Notes: generated by a model not told the origin, from the sequence alone. DNA of 64,000 bases from Palsa-504 sp963705835 (GCA_963705835.1 CAVPLC010000078.1:62001-126000); one strand, 5' to 3'; counted from the stretch's first letter, positions 46,878 through 58,553 are shown. Program-made: numbers and translations.

Positions 46878-47171
46878 TCAGCCACATTTTCCAGGCGCGC
46901 CGCCGGCCACCGCCGGAATGAAGGAAACCCGCGCTCCGGCGGATACCCGCGTGTCCAGTCCCTGCGCGAAACGCACGTCTTCTTCCCCGACGTAGACGTT
47001 CACGAAACGGCGCAACCGACCGCCGTCGTCCAGGATCCGGCCGCCGATACCCGGGTAGGCGGCGTCCAGGCCGGCGATGACCTCGCGGAGGGTCCCCTCC
47101 GATGCGCTCACCTCCGCCGCGCCGCCGGTATAGGTCCGCAGGATGGTCGGGATGCGAACGAGCACCGTCAC
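46878..47171 (-). CDS. MoaD/ThiS-family sulfur carrier protein with tail after the Gly-Gly
   Basis: 97 residues. Ubiquitin-like beta-grasp fold (TVLVRIPTILRTYTGGAAEV, LREVIAGLDAAYPGIGGRIL, FVNVYVGEEDVRF). Family members end in GG, which is adenylated and thiocarboxylated. Here AVAGG is followed by APGKCG before the stop, so a protease or an unrecognised indel would be needed for activity. GTG 47171 overlaps the thrC stop (GTGA), with GGAGG upstream. CysO-like carriers deliver sulfur to cysteine synthesis; the link with thrC is conserved in actinomycetes. Confidence 0.88.
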   Translation of the reverse strand: MTVLVRIPTILRTYTGGAAEVSASEGTLREVIAGLDAAYPGIGGRILDDGGRLRRFVNVYVGEEDVRFAQGLDTRVSAGARVSFIPAVAGGAPGKCG

Positions 47172-48448
47172 GAGAATGCCTCCTGGAATGCTTCGAGGGT
47201 CGGCCGGATCGGCACCGGCAGGTCGATGACCGCGGCGACCGCGTCGAGGGTCTTCAGCCCGTCGCCCGAGTTGATGATCACGGTCTCGGCCTCCGGATCG
47301 AGCCGGCCTTCGGCCAGCAGCTTGCGCAGCACGCCGAGGGTCACCCCGCCGGCGGTCTCCCCGAAGATGCCCTCGGTCGAGGCCAGCAGCCGCATCGAGT
47401 CGACGATCTCGTCGTCGCCGACGTCGGCGATCGCGCCCGCGGTGCGCCGCACCACGTCCAGCGCGTACGGTCCGTCCGCCGGGTTGCCGATGGCCAGCGA
47501 CTTGGCGATGGTGTCCGGCCGCACCGGGCGCACCACGTCGTGCCCGGCGGCGAACGCGGCCGACACCGGCGCGCAGCCGGTCGCCTGGGCGCCGAACACC
47601 CGCCACGGGGCCTGCGGGACCAGGCCGAGCGAGACCAGCTCGCCGAAGCCCTTGTCCACCTTGACCAGCTGGGCGCCGGAGGCGATCGGCACCACCACCT
47701 GCTCGGGCAGCCGCCAGCCGAGCTGCTCGGCGATCTCGAAGCCGAGGGTCTTGGATCCCTCGGCGTAGTAGGGCCGCACGTTCACGTTGACGAAGGCCCA
47801 GTCCTCGTGCTCGCCCGCCAGCTCGGACGCGAGCCGGTTCACGTCGTCGTAGGTGCCGTCGACGGTGACGAACGTGCCGCCGTAGACCGAGGTGGTGATG
47901 ATCTTCTGCGGCTCCAGGTCGGCGGGCACGAGCACCACCGACCGGATGCCGGCCCGGGCGGCCGCGGCGGCCACCGCGTTGGCCAGGTTGCCGGTCGACG
48001 GGCAGGCCAGCACCTTGAAGCCCAGCTCGGTGGCGGCGGCCAGGGCCACCGCCACCACCCGGTCCTTGAACGAGTGCGTCGGGTTGCCCCGGTCGTCCTT
48101 GATCCAGAGCCTGCGCATGCCCAGGGCGTGCGCGAGGTTGTCGGCGCGGACCAGCTTGGTGCAGCCGGGCTCGGTGGTCGGGCGTTCTGCGATGTCCGGC
48201 GGCACCGGGAGCAGCGGTGCGTACCGCCACATGCTGGGCGGGCCGGCCAGGATGTCGGACCGGCTCAGCCGGGGGTAGTCGTAACTGACCTCCAGCGGGC
48301 CGAAGCATTCCTCGCAGGCGTAGTGCGGACCGAGCGGGTAGACCTTGCCGCACTCGCGGCAGGACAGCCCGGTGGCGTAGCCGAACCCGGAAGAGGTGGG
48401 AGACGTGCGTGTCGTGGCGTTGATCACCGGCGAGGATTCCTTCCCCAT
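47168..48448 (-). CDS. thrC: Threonine synthase
   Basis: 426 residues. N-terminal zinc-ribbon Cys pairs (CRECGKVYPL, CEECFGPLEV), PLP lysine in NPTHSFKDRVVAVA, phosphate-binding ACPSTGNLANA, and SGAQLVKVDKGF. Converts O-phosphohomoserine to threonine. ATG 48448 with GGGAAAG upstream. Translationally coupled to the MoaD-like gene. The 235-bp region to the divergent otsA holds both promoters; no known riboswitch or T-box is recognised there. Intact. Confidence 0.95.
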   Translation of the reverse strand: MGKESSPVINATTRTSPTSSGFGYATGLSCRECGKVYPLGPHYACEECFGPLEVSYDYPRLSRSDILAGPPSMWRYAPLLPVPPDIAERPTTEPGCTKLVRADNLAHALGMRRLWIKDDRGNPTHSFKDRVVAVALAAATELGFKVLACPSTGNLANAVAAAAARAGIRSVVLVPADLEPQKIITTSVYGGTFVTVDGTYDDVNRLASELAGEHEDWAFVNVNVRPYYAEGSKTLGFEIAEQLGWRLPEQVVVPIASGAQLVKVDKGFGELVSLGLVPQAPWRVFGAQATGCAPVSAAFAAGHDVVRPVRPDTIAKSLAIGNPADGPYALDVVRRTAGAIADVGDDEIVDSMRLLASTEGIFGETAGGVTLGVLRKLLAEGRLDPEAETVIINSGDGLKTLDAVAAVIDLPVPIRPTLEAFQEAFS

Positions 48449-48683
48449 CTTTCCCAGCGGTCACCTTGACCGCGGGCCGGAGTTGGCACCATGTCGCGCG
48501 CCTCGCCGTTCACGACGGGCATGCAGGCGCGATAGGTTGCCGGGGCTTCACAGGGCCGATCCCTCCACCCCTCTGGATGAGCGTTATTCAGTTGTGTCCC
48601 AAACGAGATAACAGTAGCAGCGTTCGTTTCGGCCGGGCGAATCCCCCCGGCCCCCTTGGGCCCCCTTGCTAACCTGCCCGGTT

Positions 48684-50184
48684 ATGAAACAACGGGTGCT
48701 GGTGGCGTCTAATCGCGGTCCGGTCTCGTACCAGTTCGGCGCCGACGGCTCGCTGGCCGGCAAGCGGGGCGGCGGCGGGATGATCGCCGGGGTGATCTCG
48801 GGCCTGGCCGCCGTGGCGCCCGAGGCCCTCGTGACGTGGATCTGCGCCGCGCTCAGCGACGCGGACCGCGCGGTCGCGCGGCGGCAGGACGCCGGCGTCC
48901 TGGACCAGGACGGCATCCCGGTGCGGATGCTCGACATCCCGGCCGACACCTTCGACCGCGCCTACAACAGCGTGGCGAATTCGGCCCTGTGGTTCGTGCA
49001 CCACATGTTGTTCGACACGCCGAACCAGCCGCAGTTCGGCCGCGGGTTCCGCCGTGACTGGCAGTCCTACCTGGCCTACAACGAGGCGTTCGCCGATGCC
49101 CTGGCCGAGGAGGTCCTGGCCGAGAAAGGGCCGGGCGGCGGCACGGTCGCCGACGTCCGCGTGCTGGTCCAGGACTACCACCTCAGCCTGGCCCCGCGGT
49201 TGCTGCGGGAGCGGCTGGACCGCGCCTCCCGTGACATCCGGGTCGGGCACTTCTCGCACACGCCCTGGGCGCCGCCCGACTACTACCGGATCCTTCCCGG
49301 CGACGTGGGCGTGGCCGTGCTGGACGGGATGCTCGGCGCGGACTCCGTCGGCTTCCACGCCGAGCGGTGGGCCGCCGCGTTCCTGGACTGCTGCCGGGCG
49401 ATCCTGGGCGCGCAGGTCAGCCGGGCGGGGACGGGCCGCGCGGACACGGTGGGCCGGGTCATCCACCGCGGCCGCGTCACCGACGTGACCGTGCACCCGC
49501 TCGGCATCGACGTCCCGGCTCTGCGAGCCCGCGCGCAGGCCGGCGACGTGCGGGCCAACGTCGCCGCGCTGGGCCAGGCCGCCGGCGGCAGGCAGCTCAT
49601 CGTCAGGGTCGACCGGACCGAGCTGTCCAAGAACATCGTGCGCGGCCTGGCCGCCTACCGCGAGCTGCTCGCCACCCGGCCCGAGTGGCACGGCCGGGTC
49701 ATCCACCTGGCCTTCGCCTACCCGTCCAGGTCCGCCGTGCCGGAGTACCGGGCCTACACCGAGCGGGTGATCCAGATGGCGCGGGAGATCACCGAGGAGT
49801 TCCGCACGCCGGACTGGAATCCGCTGATCCTCGAGGTGCAGGGACGACTACCCGCGGTCGCTGGCCGCCTGCGCGGTGGCCGACGTGCTGCTCGTGAACC
49901 CGATCAGGGACGGCATGAACCTGGTGGCCCAGGAGGGCCCGGTGCTCTCCGAGCGGGGCTGCGCGCTGGTGCTGTCCCGCGAGGCGGGCGCGGCCGCGAC
50001 CCTCGGCCGCGACGCGCTGCTCGTCAACCCCTTCGACGTCAGCGAGACCGCCGCGGCCCTGCATCAGGCCCTGGCCATGCCCGATGCCGAGCGCCGCCGC
50101 CGCAGCGCCGCGCTCGCCGCCACCGCCGCCGCCAGCCCTCCCGCCCGCTGGCTGGGGAATCAGCTGGCCTCTCTGGACCGGTGA
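48684..50184 (+). CDS. otsA: Trehalose-6-phosphate synthase (one frameshift)
   Basis: GT20 enzyme joining UDP-glucose and glucose-6-phosphate. RVLVASNRGPVSYQ at the N-terminus, the loop KRGGGGMIAG, VQDYHLSLAPRLLRE, GHFSHTPWAPPDYY, and DRTELSKNIVRGLAAYRELL are present. At 49841-49843 a run of three Gs should be two: removing one restores EVQDDYPRSLAACAVADVLL and continues NPIRDGMNLVAQEGPVL to the stop at 50184. ATG 48684. A complete repeat B follows the stop. otsB lies convergent downstream. Confidence 0.92.
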
Positions 50185-50185
50185 G

Positions 50186-50233
50186 CCACGGCCCGTTCAG
50201 ATTAAAAATCTTTTTCTACCGAACGGACGGTGG
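50186..50233. repeat. Repeat B, full palindromic copy after otsA
   Basis: Left arm CCACGGCCCGTTCAGATTAAA, right arm TTTTTCTACCGAACGG and ACGGTGG. The arms pair over roughly 16 positions, and the AGATTAAAAATCTTTTT centre gives an inner hairpin followed by Ts. It begins two bases after the otsA stop and could terminate otsA transcription. Confidence 0.75.
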
Positions 50234-50298
50234 TATTTCCCCGCCGATCTCAGCCGGCCGCGGGTCTGCGGAGTTGCCTCGAACCGAGGCGGCTCTGC

Positions 50299-51120
50299 TC
50301 AGGCCCCGAGTTCGTCGGCGATCGCGGTGAGCAGCGCCACGATCCCCGCCGGACCGTCCACGACCAGGTCGGCCGTTGACGCGACCCGGGGCGACTCGGC
50401 GCTGGCACTGGCCACGGCACAGCCCGGGATTCCCTCCGCGCGCAGGGCCCGTATCGCGGCGAACGCGGGCAGGTCACCGAGATCATCGCCGCAGAAGATG
50501 ACCGGATCCGCGGCGCGCTCGCGGGTCAGGGCGGTCAGCGCGGTGCCCTTGTCCACGCCCGGCGGGCGCAACTCGATCACCATCCGGCCGGGCTCGGCCG
50601 TCAGCCCCAGCCGGGCGGCGAGATGCCCGAGGGGGCCGCGCAGCGCGCCCAGCGCCGCTTCCGGGTCGGCGGTTCGGCGGGTGTGCACGGCCAGCGCGTA
50701 CGCCTTGTCCTCGACCCAGGTGCCGTCCGCGGCGCCCGTCCGGTCGAGCAGGCCCGGGAGTGCCTCGCGGGCGGCCTGCACCTCGGGCGGCGGATCCGGC
50801 GTGGTGAGCGCGCCGTCCTGCCATCGCTGCCAGCCGTAGTGACCGAGCACGATGATGCCGGGGACGGCGGCGAGGCCGCCGTAGGCGACCGCCTCCGCGG
50901 CGGGCCTGCCGGTGATGACCGCGAGCGTGCCGACCGCCCCGGCCAGCCTGGTCAGGGCGGGTACCGCCCCCGGATGAGCGCGTGCGGACCGGGGGTCGGC
51001 CACGATCGGCGCCAGCGTGCCGTCGAAGTCGGTGGCGATCAGCGCCCGCCGCGGGTGCGCGAGCAGCGCGTCAAGCCCGGCCTGACCCTCGGGGGTCCGT
51101 GACCGCGGGAGGTCCGTCAC
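50299..51120 (-). CDS. otsB: Trehalose-6-phosphate phosphatase
   Basis: HAD-superfamily enzyme: DFDGTLAPIVADPRSA with the nucleophile Asp, VITGRPAAEA, GVDKGTALTAL Lys motif, and FCGDDLGDLPAF metal site. GTG 51120 overlaps the DUF3263 stop (GTGA). About 273 residues. Removes phosphate from trehalose-6-P made by OtsA, encoded convergently. Intact. Confidence 0.93.
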   Translation of the reverse strand: MTDLPRSRTPEGQAGLDALLAHPRRALIATDFDGTLAPIVADPRSARAHPGAVPALTRLAGAVGTLAVITGRPAAEAVAYGGLAAVPGIIVLGHYGWQRWQDGALTTPDPPPEVQAAREALPGLLDRTGAADGTWVEDKAYALAVHTRRTADPEAALGALRGPLGHLAARLGLTAEPGRMVIELRPPGVDKGTALTALTRERAADPVIFCGDDLGDLPAFAAIRALRAEGIPGCAVASASAESPRVASTADLVVDGPAGIVALLTAIADELGA

Positions 51121-51371
51121 ACGGGCCGGCCCTTGGGCCGGGGGGACCGGATGCGCTGGCGGCGGGCACGCTGGGCCCGCAGGCGCTTGACGAGCGCCGG
51201 GTCGAACTCGAGCGCCTCCGGCCGGTCGATGAGCTCGTTCAGCAACTGGTAGTACCTGGTGGCCGGCATGTCGAGGACCTCGGCGATGGCCTGCTCCTTG
51301 ACGCCGGGCGACCGCCATCCGCGCCGTTCGAACGCCAGGATCCGCATGTCGCGTTCTGACAAGCCGGACAT
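51117..51371 (-). CDS. DUF3263 helix-turn-helix protein
   Basis: 84 residues from ATG 51371 with GGAGGAG upstream. MSGLSERDMRILAFERR, KEQAIAEVLDMPATRYYQLL and a basic end (RLRAQRARRQRIRSPRPKGR). DUF3263 members look like small DNA-binding proteins and sit next to otsB in actinomycetes; likely a regulator, function not established. Confidence 0.88.
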   Translation of the reverse strand: MSGLSERDMRILAFERRGWRSPGVKEQAIAEVLDMPATRYYQLLNELIDRPEALEFDPALVKRLRAQRARRQRIRSPRPKGRPV

Positions 51372-51481
51372 GCGTTCTCCTCCCGTTCCGCGCCGCGGCC
51401 CGAAGTGGCCCGATCCTTCCCGAAGGTACCTCGCCATCCCGGGCTGTACCTAGCCGGGCGGCCGACGTACGCTCACGGTTC

Positions 51482-52309
51482 GTGACCCGTTTTCGTTACC
51501 TGAGCTTTCTCACCGACTATGGGCTCGAAGACGGATTCGTGGCCGCGTGCCACGGCGTGGCCGCCCGTATCGCGCCGGACGCCGGCATCATCGACATCAC
51601 CCACCTGGTCCCGCCCGGCGACGTGCGGCGCGGCGCGGCGGTGCTGGCCCAGACGGTGGCCTACCTGCCGCCGGCCGTCCACGTGGCGGTGGTCGATCCG
51701 GGCGTCGGCACGGCCCGGCGCGGCGTCGCGGTGGCGGCCGGGCACTCGGTGTTCGTGGGTCCCGACAACGGCCTGCTGTCCTGGGCGGTGCGGGAGTCGG
51801 GCGGCGCGGCGCGCGCCTTCAGCCTGACCAATAGGGCATTGTGGCTGGACAAAGTGGCGGCGACCTTTCACGGCCGGGACATCTTCATGCCGGTCGCCGC
51901 GCACCTGGCGACCGGCACCGAACTTGCCCTGGCCGGAGAGGAGATCGAGGTCGCCGATCTCGTCTCGCTGCCGGTCCCGGAAAGGCTGATCCGCGATTCG
52001 GTCGCGGAAGGCGAGGTGCTGACCGTGGACAGATTCGGAAATGTCCAGCTCACCATTACCGGGTCGGACGCGGCGCAAATCAGCGTCCAACCGGGCGGAA
52101 TGATGCTCATCCGCTGCGGCCGCCATCAGCTGACCGTTCCTTACCGGGAGACCTTCGGCGCCGTGGCCGCCGGTGAGCTCGTCGCCTATACCGACGGCGC
52201 GGGACTGGTCGCCATCGCGGTGAACGGCGGAGACGCGGCCCAGCGGCTGGGCCTGCCGCCCGGCGCGCGGGTATCGATCGCGGCGGTACCGTCAACAATT
52301 CGGCCATGA
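51482..52309 (+). CDS. SAM hydroxide adenosyltransferase (DUF62 family)
   Basis: 275 residues. The family that includes fluorinase and chlorinase: FLTDYGLEDGFVAACHGV, THLVPPGDVRRGA, VVDPGVGT, GPDNGLLSW, and GRDIFMPVAAHL hold the conserved Asp-Arg-His water-activating residues. Cleaves SAM to adenosine and methionine in most bacteria. Start GTG 51482. It shares the region with the DUF3263 promoter (110 bp gap). The 102 bp after it lead into the pseudo-subtilase. Halogenase activity is not suggested. Confidence 0.88.
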   Translation: MTRFRYLSFLTDYGLEDGFVAACHGVAARIAPDAGIIDITHLVPPGDVRRGAAVLAQTVAYLPPAVHVAVVDPGVGTARRGVAVAAGHSVFVGPDNGLLSWAVRESGGAARAFSLTNRALWLDKVAATFHGRDIFMPVAAHLATGTELALAGEEIEVADLVSLPVPERLIRDSVAEGEVLTVDRFGNVQLTITGSDAAQISVQPGGMMLIRCGRHQLTVPYRETFGAVAAGELVAYTDGAGLVAIAVNGGDAAQRLGLPPGARVSIAAVPSTIRP

Positions 52310-52411
52310 CGCATTCCGCCTACCCCGGTCGCGTGGCACGATTACATAAGCCGACCGAACATCGCTACCGCGAGCCAGCTCGGCCAGCCTCGGAGGAGAT
52401 ATCTGACCACC

Positions 52412-54568
52412 GTGTCACACCGATTGCTCCGCGGCACATTGATGCCGTTCACCACGGGACTAGCGGCGGTAATAGCGCTCCTCGTGGTCCTTGGATCCGG
52501 GCCCGCGCTCGGCGCCACCACAGCCGCCGCGGCGGGTAATGCCGTCCGCGGCCAGGAATGGTGGCTGACCGGGCTGCACGTGACGCAGGCGTGGCAGAAG
52601 TCCGAGGGAGCCGGCGTCATCGTCGCCCTCCTGGGCACGGGTGTCGCGGCCGGCCACCCCGACCTGGCCGGTGACGTGATCACCGGACCCGACTACAGCG
52701 AGTCGGGCCGGACGCCGGGCGGTTCCTACTGGGGAGTCGAGGGAACGGCGGTCGCGGCCATCGTCGCCGGCCACGGGCAGGACGGCAACTGGGGTGCCGG
52801 CATCGTGGGCGTCGCCCCCGCGGCGAAGATCCTGTCCGTGCGCGTCACCCTGGAGTTCAACGACCCGCTGGTCTCGGACCAGGCCATCAGCCGGCGGCTG
52901 CCGGACGCCATCGCCGCCGGCATCGTGTACGCGGTCAATCACGGTGCCCGGGTCATCGACCTGCCCCTCGACCCCGGGACGCTGGGCCTGACCGCCAGCG
53001 GAGACCCCGCCGCGGCAGGCGGCAGCACCGCCGAGCGGGCGGCGGTCGGGTACGCCCTGCGCAAGAACGTCCTGCTGGTGGCCCCGGCGGGCGACAACGG
53101 CCAGGGCTCAGGCATCGTGAACTACCCGGCCGCCTATCCGGGAGTCATCGCGGTCGGCGCGATCGGGCGCTCCGGCCATCTCGCCTCGTTCAGCGCCAAG
53201 CGCTCGTACGCGTCGCTGACCGCCCCGGGGGTCGGCATGGTCACCGCGGCCCCGCCGGACGGCTACGGCCAGATCAGCTCCACGAGCACGGCCAGCGGCA
53301 TCGTGGCCGGCGTCGCCGCCCTCATCGTGTCCAAGTTCCCGCAGCTGACCGTGGCCCAGGTAACCCGGTCCCTGATCGAGAGCACGGTCGCCGCGGCGGG
53401 CGGCACGTCCCTGCCGGCGGTACCTGGCCGGTCGGAGGGCGGGGCCGGATACGGCACCGTGGACGCGGCGCGGGCCGTCCAGATGGCCGCCCTCATCAGC
53501 TCCGCGGGCCAGGCCCGTCAGCCTGCGGTTCCCACGTCCGCGCCGCGCAAGCTCACGCCCCGGGCGGTGGCAGCGCCCCGCCGGGCCAGCGCCAGCGCGC
53601 TGGCGGGATCCGTGCTGCGTGACGCGGTGGCCGCGGTGGCGGCGCTCATCGTCATCGTCGTGATGGCGCTCCTGGTCGCACGCTCACGGCGCGGACGCGC
53701 CGCGGCGGCCGGCCGGTCCCGGGCCCGGGGCCAGCACGAGCACCGCAGGCCGGACCGTGACCCGATCGGCCCGGCGACGCCGGCGCCACACGCCGCCGTG
53801 GTGCCGGGCCGGCCGCAGGCGGCCGGGCCTGCGCCGGCCGCCGCGAACGGATGGCCGTCCGCGGCGGGCTGGCAGGGTGACGGCCTGGGCGAGATGGAGC
53901 ACTCCCCCGGCGCGCGGTTCCTGGCCTCGGCGCCGAGATCCATCGCCGGATTCCGGGCCAGCCGGGGCACGGCTTCCCAGGCCGGATCGGCGGGCCCGCC
54001 GTGGGAGCCCGCGCCGGCACCAGAACCGAGGATCGGCCCGCTCCCGGTGGCCTCGGCCAGCTCGCCTCCGCCCGAACTTCGCCCCAGCATCCGGGTGCCC
54101 GGGGACATGGCGGTGCCGCCTGACGCGACGGCAGGCGCCCCGCCTCCCGATGGTGCCGCGGGCTTCGACCTGTCGACGCCACCCGCGGACTTCGACCTGT
54201 CCACGCCGGTCTTCGGCCTGGCCCCGCCCGCGTTTGACCCCGCGTTTGACGTCGCGCCGGCGGGACCGGGCGCGCCGACCAGGGAGAGCTTCGGCTTCGC
54301 GGCGGCTCCGGTGCCGACCGACTACGCGACGACGTCCCCGGCCGAGCCGGATCCGGCCGAGGACCCGGTACCCGTAGCGCCCGCCGACCCCAGCTATATC
54401 TGGGATCTGGCGGCTACCGATGTCTTCCCGGCCGCCGATCCCGGCCCGCCAGCCGAGACGACGCCAGCCGAGACGACGCCATCCGAGACGACAGAGGTCC
54501 TGGACGCGGTGCCACCAGAGACGGGCCCGCCGCCGCCAGACGATGCGTCCGACGACGGCGGGAGCTGA
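52412..54568 (+). CDS. Subtilase-fold membrane protein with a ruined catalytic triad
   Basis: 718 residues: signal helix (about 11-34), subtilisin-like domain (about 45-365), one membrane helix (404-423) and a Pro/Ala-rich tail of about 295 residues. This is the mycosin layout with a long tail. The catalytic Asp position reads ALLGTGV (G75), the His position VEGTAVA (E110) and the oxyanion Asn is APAGD (D228); only Ser292 remains (STSTASGIVAG). The protease should be dead, so a binding or scaffold role is more likely. No ESX genes are present. GTG start chosen; GGAGGAG lies about 14 nt upstream. Tail ends in TTPAETTPSETTEV-type repeats. Confidence 0.85.
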   Translation: MSHRLLRGTLMPFTTGLAAVIALLVVLGSGPALGATTAAAAGNAVRGQEWWLTGLHVTQAWQKSEGAGVIVALLGTGVAAGHPDLAGDVITGPDYSESGRTPGGSYWGVEGTAVAAIVAGHGQDGNWGAGIVGVAPAAKILSVRVTLEFNDPLVSDQAISRRLPDAIAAGIVYAVNHGARVIDLPLDPGTLGLTASGDPAAAGGSTAERAAVGYALRKNVLLVAPAGDNGQGSGIVNYPAAYPGVIAVGAIGRSGHLASFSAKRSYASLTAPGVGMVTAAPPDGYGQISSTSTASGIVAGVAALIVSKFPQLTVAQVTRSLIESTVAAAGGTSLPAVPGRSEGGAGYGTVDAARAVQMAALISSAGQARQPAVPTSAPRKLTPRAVAAPRRASASALAGSVLRDAVAAVAALIVIVVMALLVARSRRGRAAAAGRSRARGQHEHRRPDRDPIGPATPAPHAAVVPGRPQAAGPAPAAANGWPSAAGWQGDGLGEMEHSPGARFLASAPRSIAGFRASRGTASQAGSAGPPWEPAPAPEPRIGPLPVASASSPPPELRPSIRVPGDMAVPPDATAGAPPPDGAAGFDLSTPPADFDLSTPVFGLAPPAFDPAFDVAPAGPGAPTRESFGFAAAPVPTDYATTSPAEPDPAEDPVPVAPADPSYIWDLAATDVFPAADPGPPAETTPAETTPSETTEVLDAVPPETGPPPPDDASDDGGS

Positions 54569-54579
54569 GCCTGACGACC

Positions 54580-56979
<2,400 letters not shown>

Positions 56980-56994
56980 TGAGAGCCTCCAAAG

Positions 56995-57015
56995 ATTGAG
57001 TCATATACACTCAAG
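56995..57015 (-). promoter_or_regulatory. HAIR operator (HspR binding site) upstream of lon
   Basis: ATTGAGT, 7-nt spacer CATATAC, ACTCAAG: matches CTTGAGT-N7-ACTCAAG except one base. Located 16-36 bp before the lon start. Confidence 0.9.
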
Positions 57016-57066
57016 AAAGAAGAGCCCTCACAAATTTCCGCCCCGCGTTCGCCCGCAGCGATCAGC

Positions 57067-57834
57067 TCAACGCACGCCGGCGAGCAACGCCGATCCGTCC
57101 TTGACCAGCACCTCGTCACACCGGCCGATGACCGCCAGCGCTCCGACATAACCCCGTCCGGCGTCGAGGTCGTGCAGGGATACGCCCTGCGGGGCCTGCG
57201 GGTAGGGCCACGCCACGAGGCGGGGCGCTCCCTCGGCGCCGGCCACCACGACGTCCCCGAACGGAACCCGCAGCCCGTCACCCTTCGCCTTGGTCACGGC
57301 CTCCTTCCTGGTCCACGCGACGAGAAAGGCGCGGTCCCGCCCGGACGGCTGCACCGCGGCCAGGGCGGCCCGTTCGGTGTCGGAGAGCACCATGCGCGCA
57401 AGCGCCTCCGGGTCACCGCCGCCCGGCCGGCGCGGGCGTCCCTCCAGGCGCTCGACGTCCACGCCGACCGGAGCCCTGGCCACCGCGACGGCGACCACGT
57501 CGCCGGAGTGAGCGACCGAGTGCTCGAGGCCGATGTCCCTGGCGGTCGGCTTGCCGTGCGGCTTACCGCAGTGACGGCAGGTCCGGTCGAAGCTCACCTG
57601 CTCGGGCCGCCGGCCGGCGCAGGCCGCGATGACCGTCTTCGCCAGCGCGCAGCCGACCAGGAACCGCTCGCGATCCTCCTCGCGCCGGTAGGACGCCCAG
57701 CGCTGTCGTTCGGCCTGGTCGAGGAGCCCGGCGAGCCGAGGGGAAGCGTCCCGCCGCCGTCCCCACCAGACATGGGCGGTCTGCCCATCTGGCCCTGACA
57801 GCCTCCCCGCCTCGGCCATGTGGATCGCGGTCAT
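57067..57834 (-). CDS. 4'-phosphopantetheinyl transferase, Sfp type
   Basis: 255 residues. VGVDVER and WTRKEAVTKAKGDGL are the two magnesium/CoA motifs, with SFDRTCRHCGKPHGKPT before them. Transfers phosphopantetheine from CoA to carrier proteins of polyketide, peptide or fatty-acid synthases. ATG 57834 overlaps the folB stop (ATGA). No biosynthetic cluster is in the window, so it may serve clusters elsewhere. Intact. Confidence 0.92.
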   Translation of the reverse strand: MTAIHMAEAGRLSGPDGQTAHVWWGRRRDASPRLAGLLDQAERQRWASYRREEDRERFLVGCALAKTVIAACAGRRPEQVSFDRTCRHCGKPHGKPTARDIGLEHSVAHSGDVVAVAVARAPVGVDVERLEGRPRRPGGGDPEALARMVLSDTERAALAAVQPSGRDRAFLVAWTRKEAVTKAKGDGLRVPFGDVVVAGAEGAPRLVAWPYPQAPQGVSLHDLDAGRGYVGALAVIGRCDEVLVKDGSALLAGVR

Positions 57835-58199
57835 TCCGGTCGGGTCCCGCGCTCGATGGTGATGACGGCGGTGTAGCCGCCGCCGGCGATGGGCTTGTGC
57901 ACCTCGAGGCGGAGCCAGCGCATCCGGTGGTCGGCGAGCAGTCGTTCGGCGACCCGTTCGGCCGCGGTCTCGATGAGCTGGAACCTGCCGTCCCGGACCA
58001 CCGAGGAGATGGTCTGCGCGACCTCGGAGTAGTCCAGGGCCTCCGCCAGGTCATCGGTCTCGGCGGCCCGCCGCACGTCGCCCGTTGAGGGGACCATGTC
58101 GACGTTGAAGATGAGCGTCTGGCTGATGTCGCGTTCCCAGTCGTGGACGCCGATGATCGCGGGGACGGACAGGCCCCTGACCGATACGTAGTCCATCAC
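57831..58199 (-). CDS. folB: Dihydroneopterin aldolase
   Basis: 122 residues. SVRGLSVPAIIGVHDWERDISQ with the catalytic Glu, DYSEVAQTISS, LIETAAERVAERLL and the substrate Lys in VHKPIAG. Splits dihydroneopterin to the folate precursor hydroxymethyl-dihydropterin. It is apart from folK/folP/folE, which are not in this window. ATG 58199 or the next Met. Coupled to the PPTase gene. Confidence 0.92.
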   Translation of the reverse strand: MMDYVSVRGLSVPAIIGVHDWERDISQTLIFNVDMVPSTGDVRRAAETDDLAEALDYSEVAQTISSVVRDGRFQLIETAAERVAERLLADHRMRWLRLEVHKPIAGGGYTAVITIERGTRPE

Positions 58200-58217
58200 G
58201 GCACTGCGGCCCGGCGG

Positions 58218-58553
58218 CTACGCGACGTAAGGTTCGGCACCGTTCTCGCTGATCATCGGCCGCCCCGCGACCGCCCAGCCGGTCATGCCGTCGGCCACGT
58301 TGATGGCGTTCAGGCCCGCCCCGGCCAGCGCCTGCGCCGCGTACGCCGACCGGTTGCCGGTGCGGCATATCACGTAGACCTCATGATCGCGCGGCAGTTC
58401 GCCGAACCGCGCGCCGAGGTCACCGAGCCGCACGTGCACCGCGCCGGGAGCGTGCCCCGCCGCCCACTCGTCGTCTTCGCGCACGTCCAGCAGGTACGCC
58501 CCGGCGGGCAGGTCCGCCGACATCACTTCCGGCGCGGCGTCGGGCTGGTTCAT
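58218..58553 (-). CDS. Rhodanese-like sulfurtransferase domain protein
   Basis: About 111 residues from ATG 58553 with GAGGAG upstream. LLDVREDDEWAAGHAPGAVHV and active-site Cys in VICRTGNRSAYAA. Single rhodanese domain for sulfane sulfur transfer or thiol chemistry. 18 bp before folB on the same strand. Partner unknown. Confidence 0.88.
   Translation of the reverse strand: MNQPDAAPEVMSADLPAGAYLLDVREDDEWAAGHAPGAVHVRLGDLGARFGELPRDHEVYVICRTGNRSAYAAQALAGAGLNAINVADGMTGWAVAGRPMISENGAEPYVA

Noticed and set aside
48449..48683. Riboswitch or T-box leader before thrC
   Set aside because: No recognisable T-box, SAM or threonine leader peptide features could be found by eye.
51482..52309. Fluorinase or chlorinase
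   Set aside because: Sequence follows the general DUF62 hydroxide adenosyltransferase pattern; no halogenase-type insertion or organohalogen genes around.
52412..53500. ESX (type VII) secretion locus suggested by the mycosin-like protein
   Set aside because: No EccB/C/D/E, WXG100 or PE/PPE genes nearby and the triad is lost.
57067..57834. Biosynthetic gene cluster signalled by PPTase, KamA-like and AsnB-like genes
   Set aside because: They are tens of kilobases apart among housekeeping genes and no synthase, carrier or tailoring genes are present.
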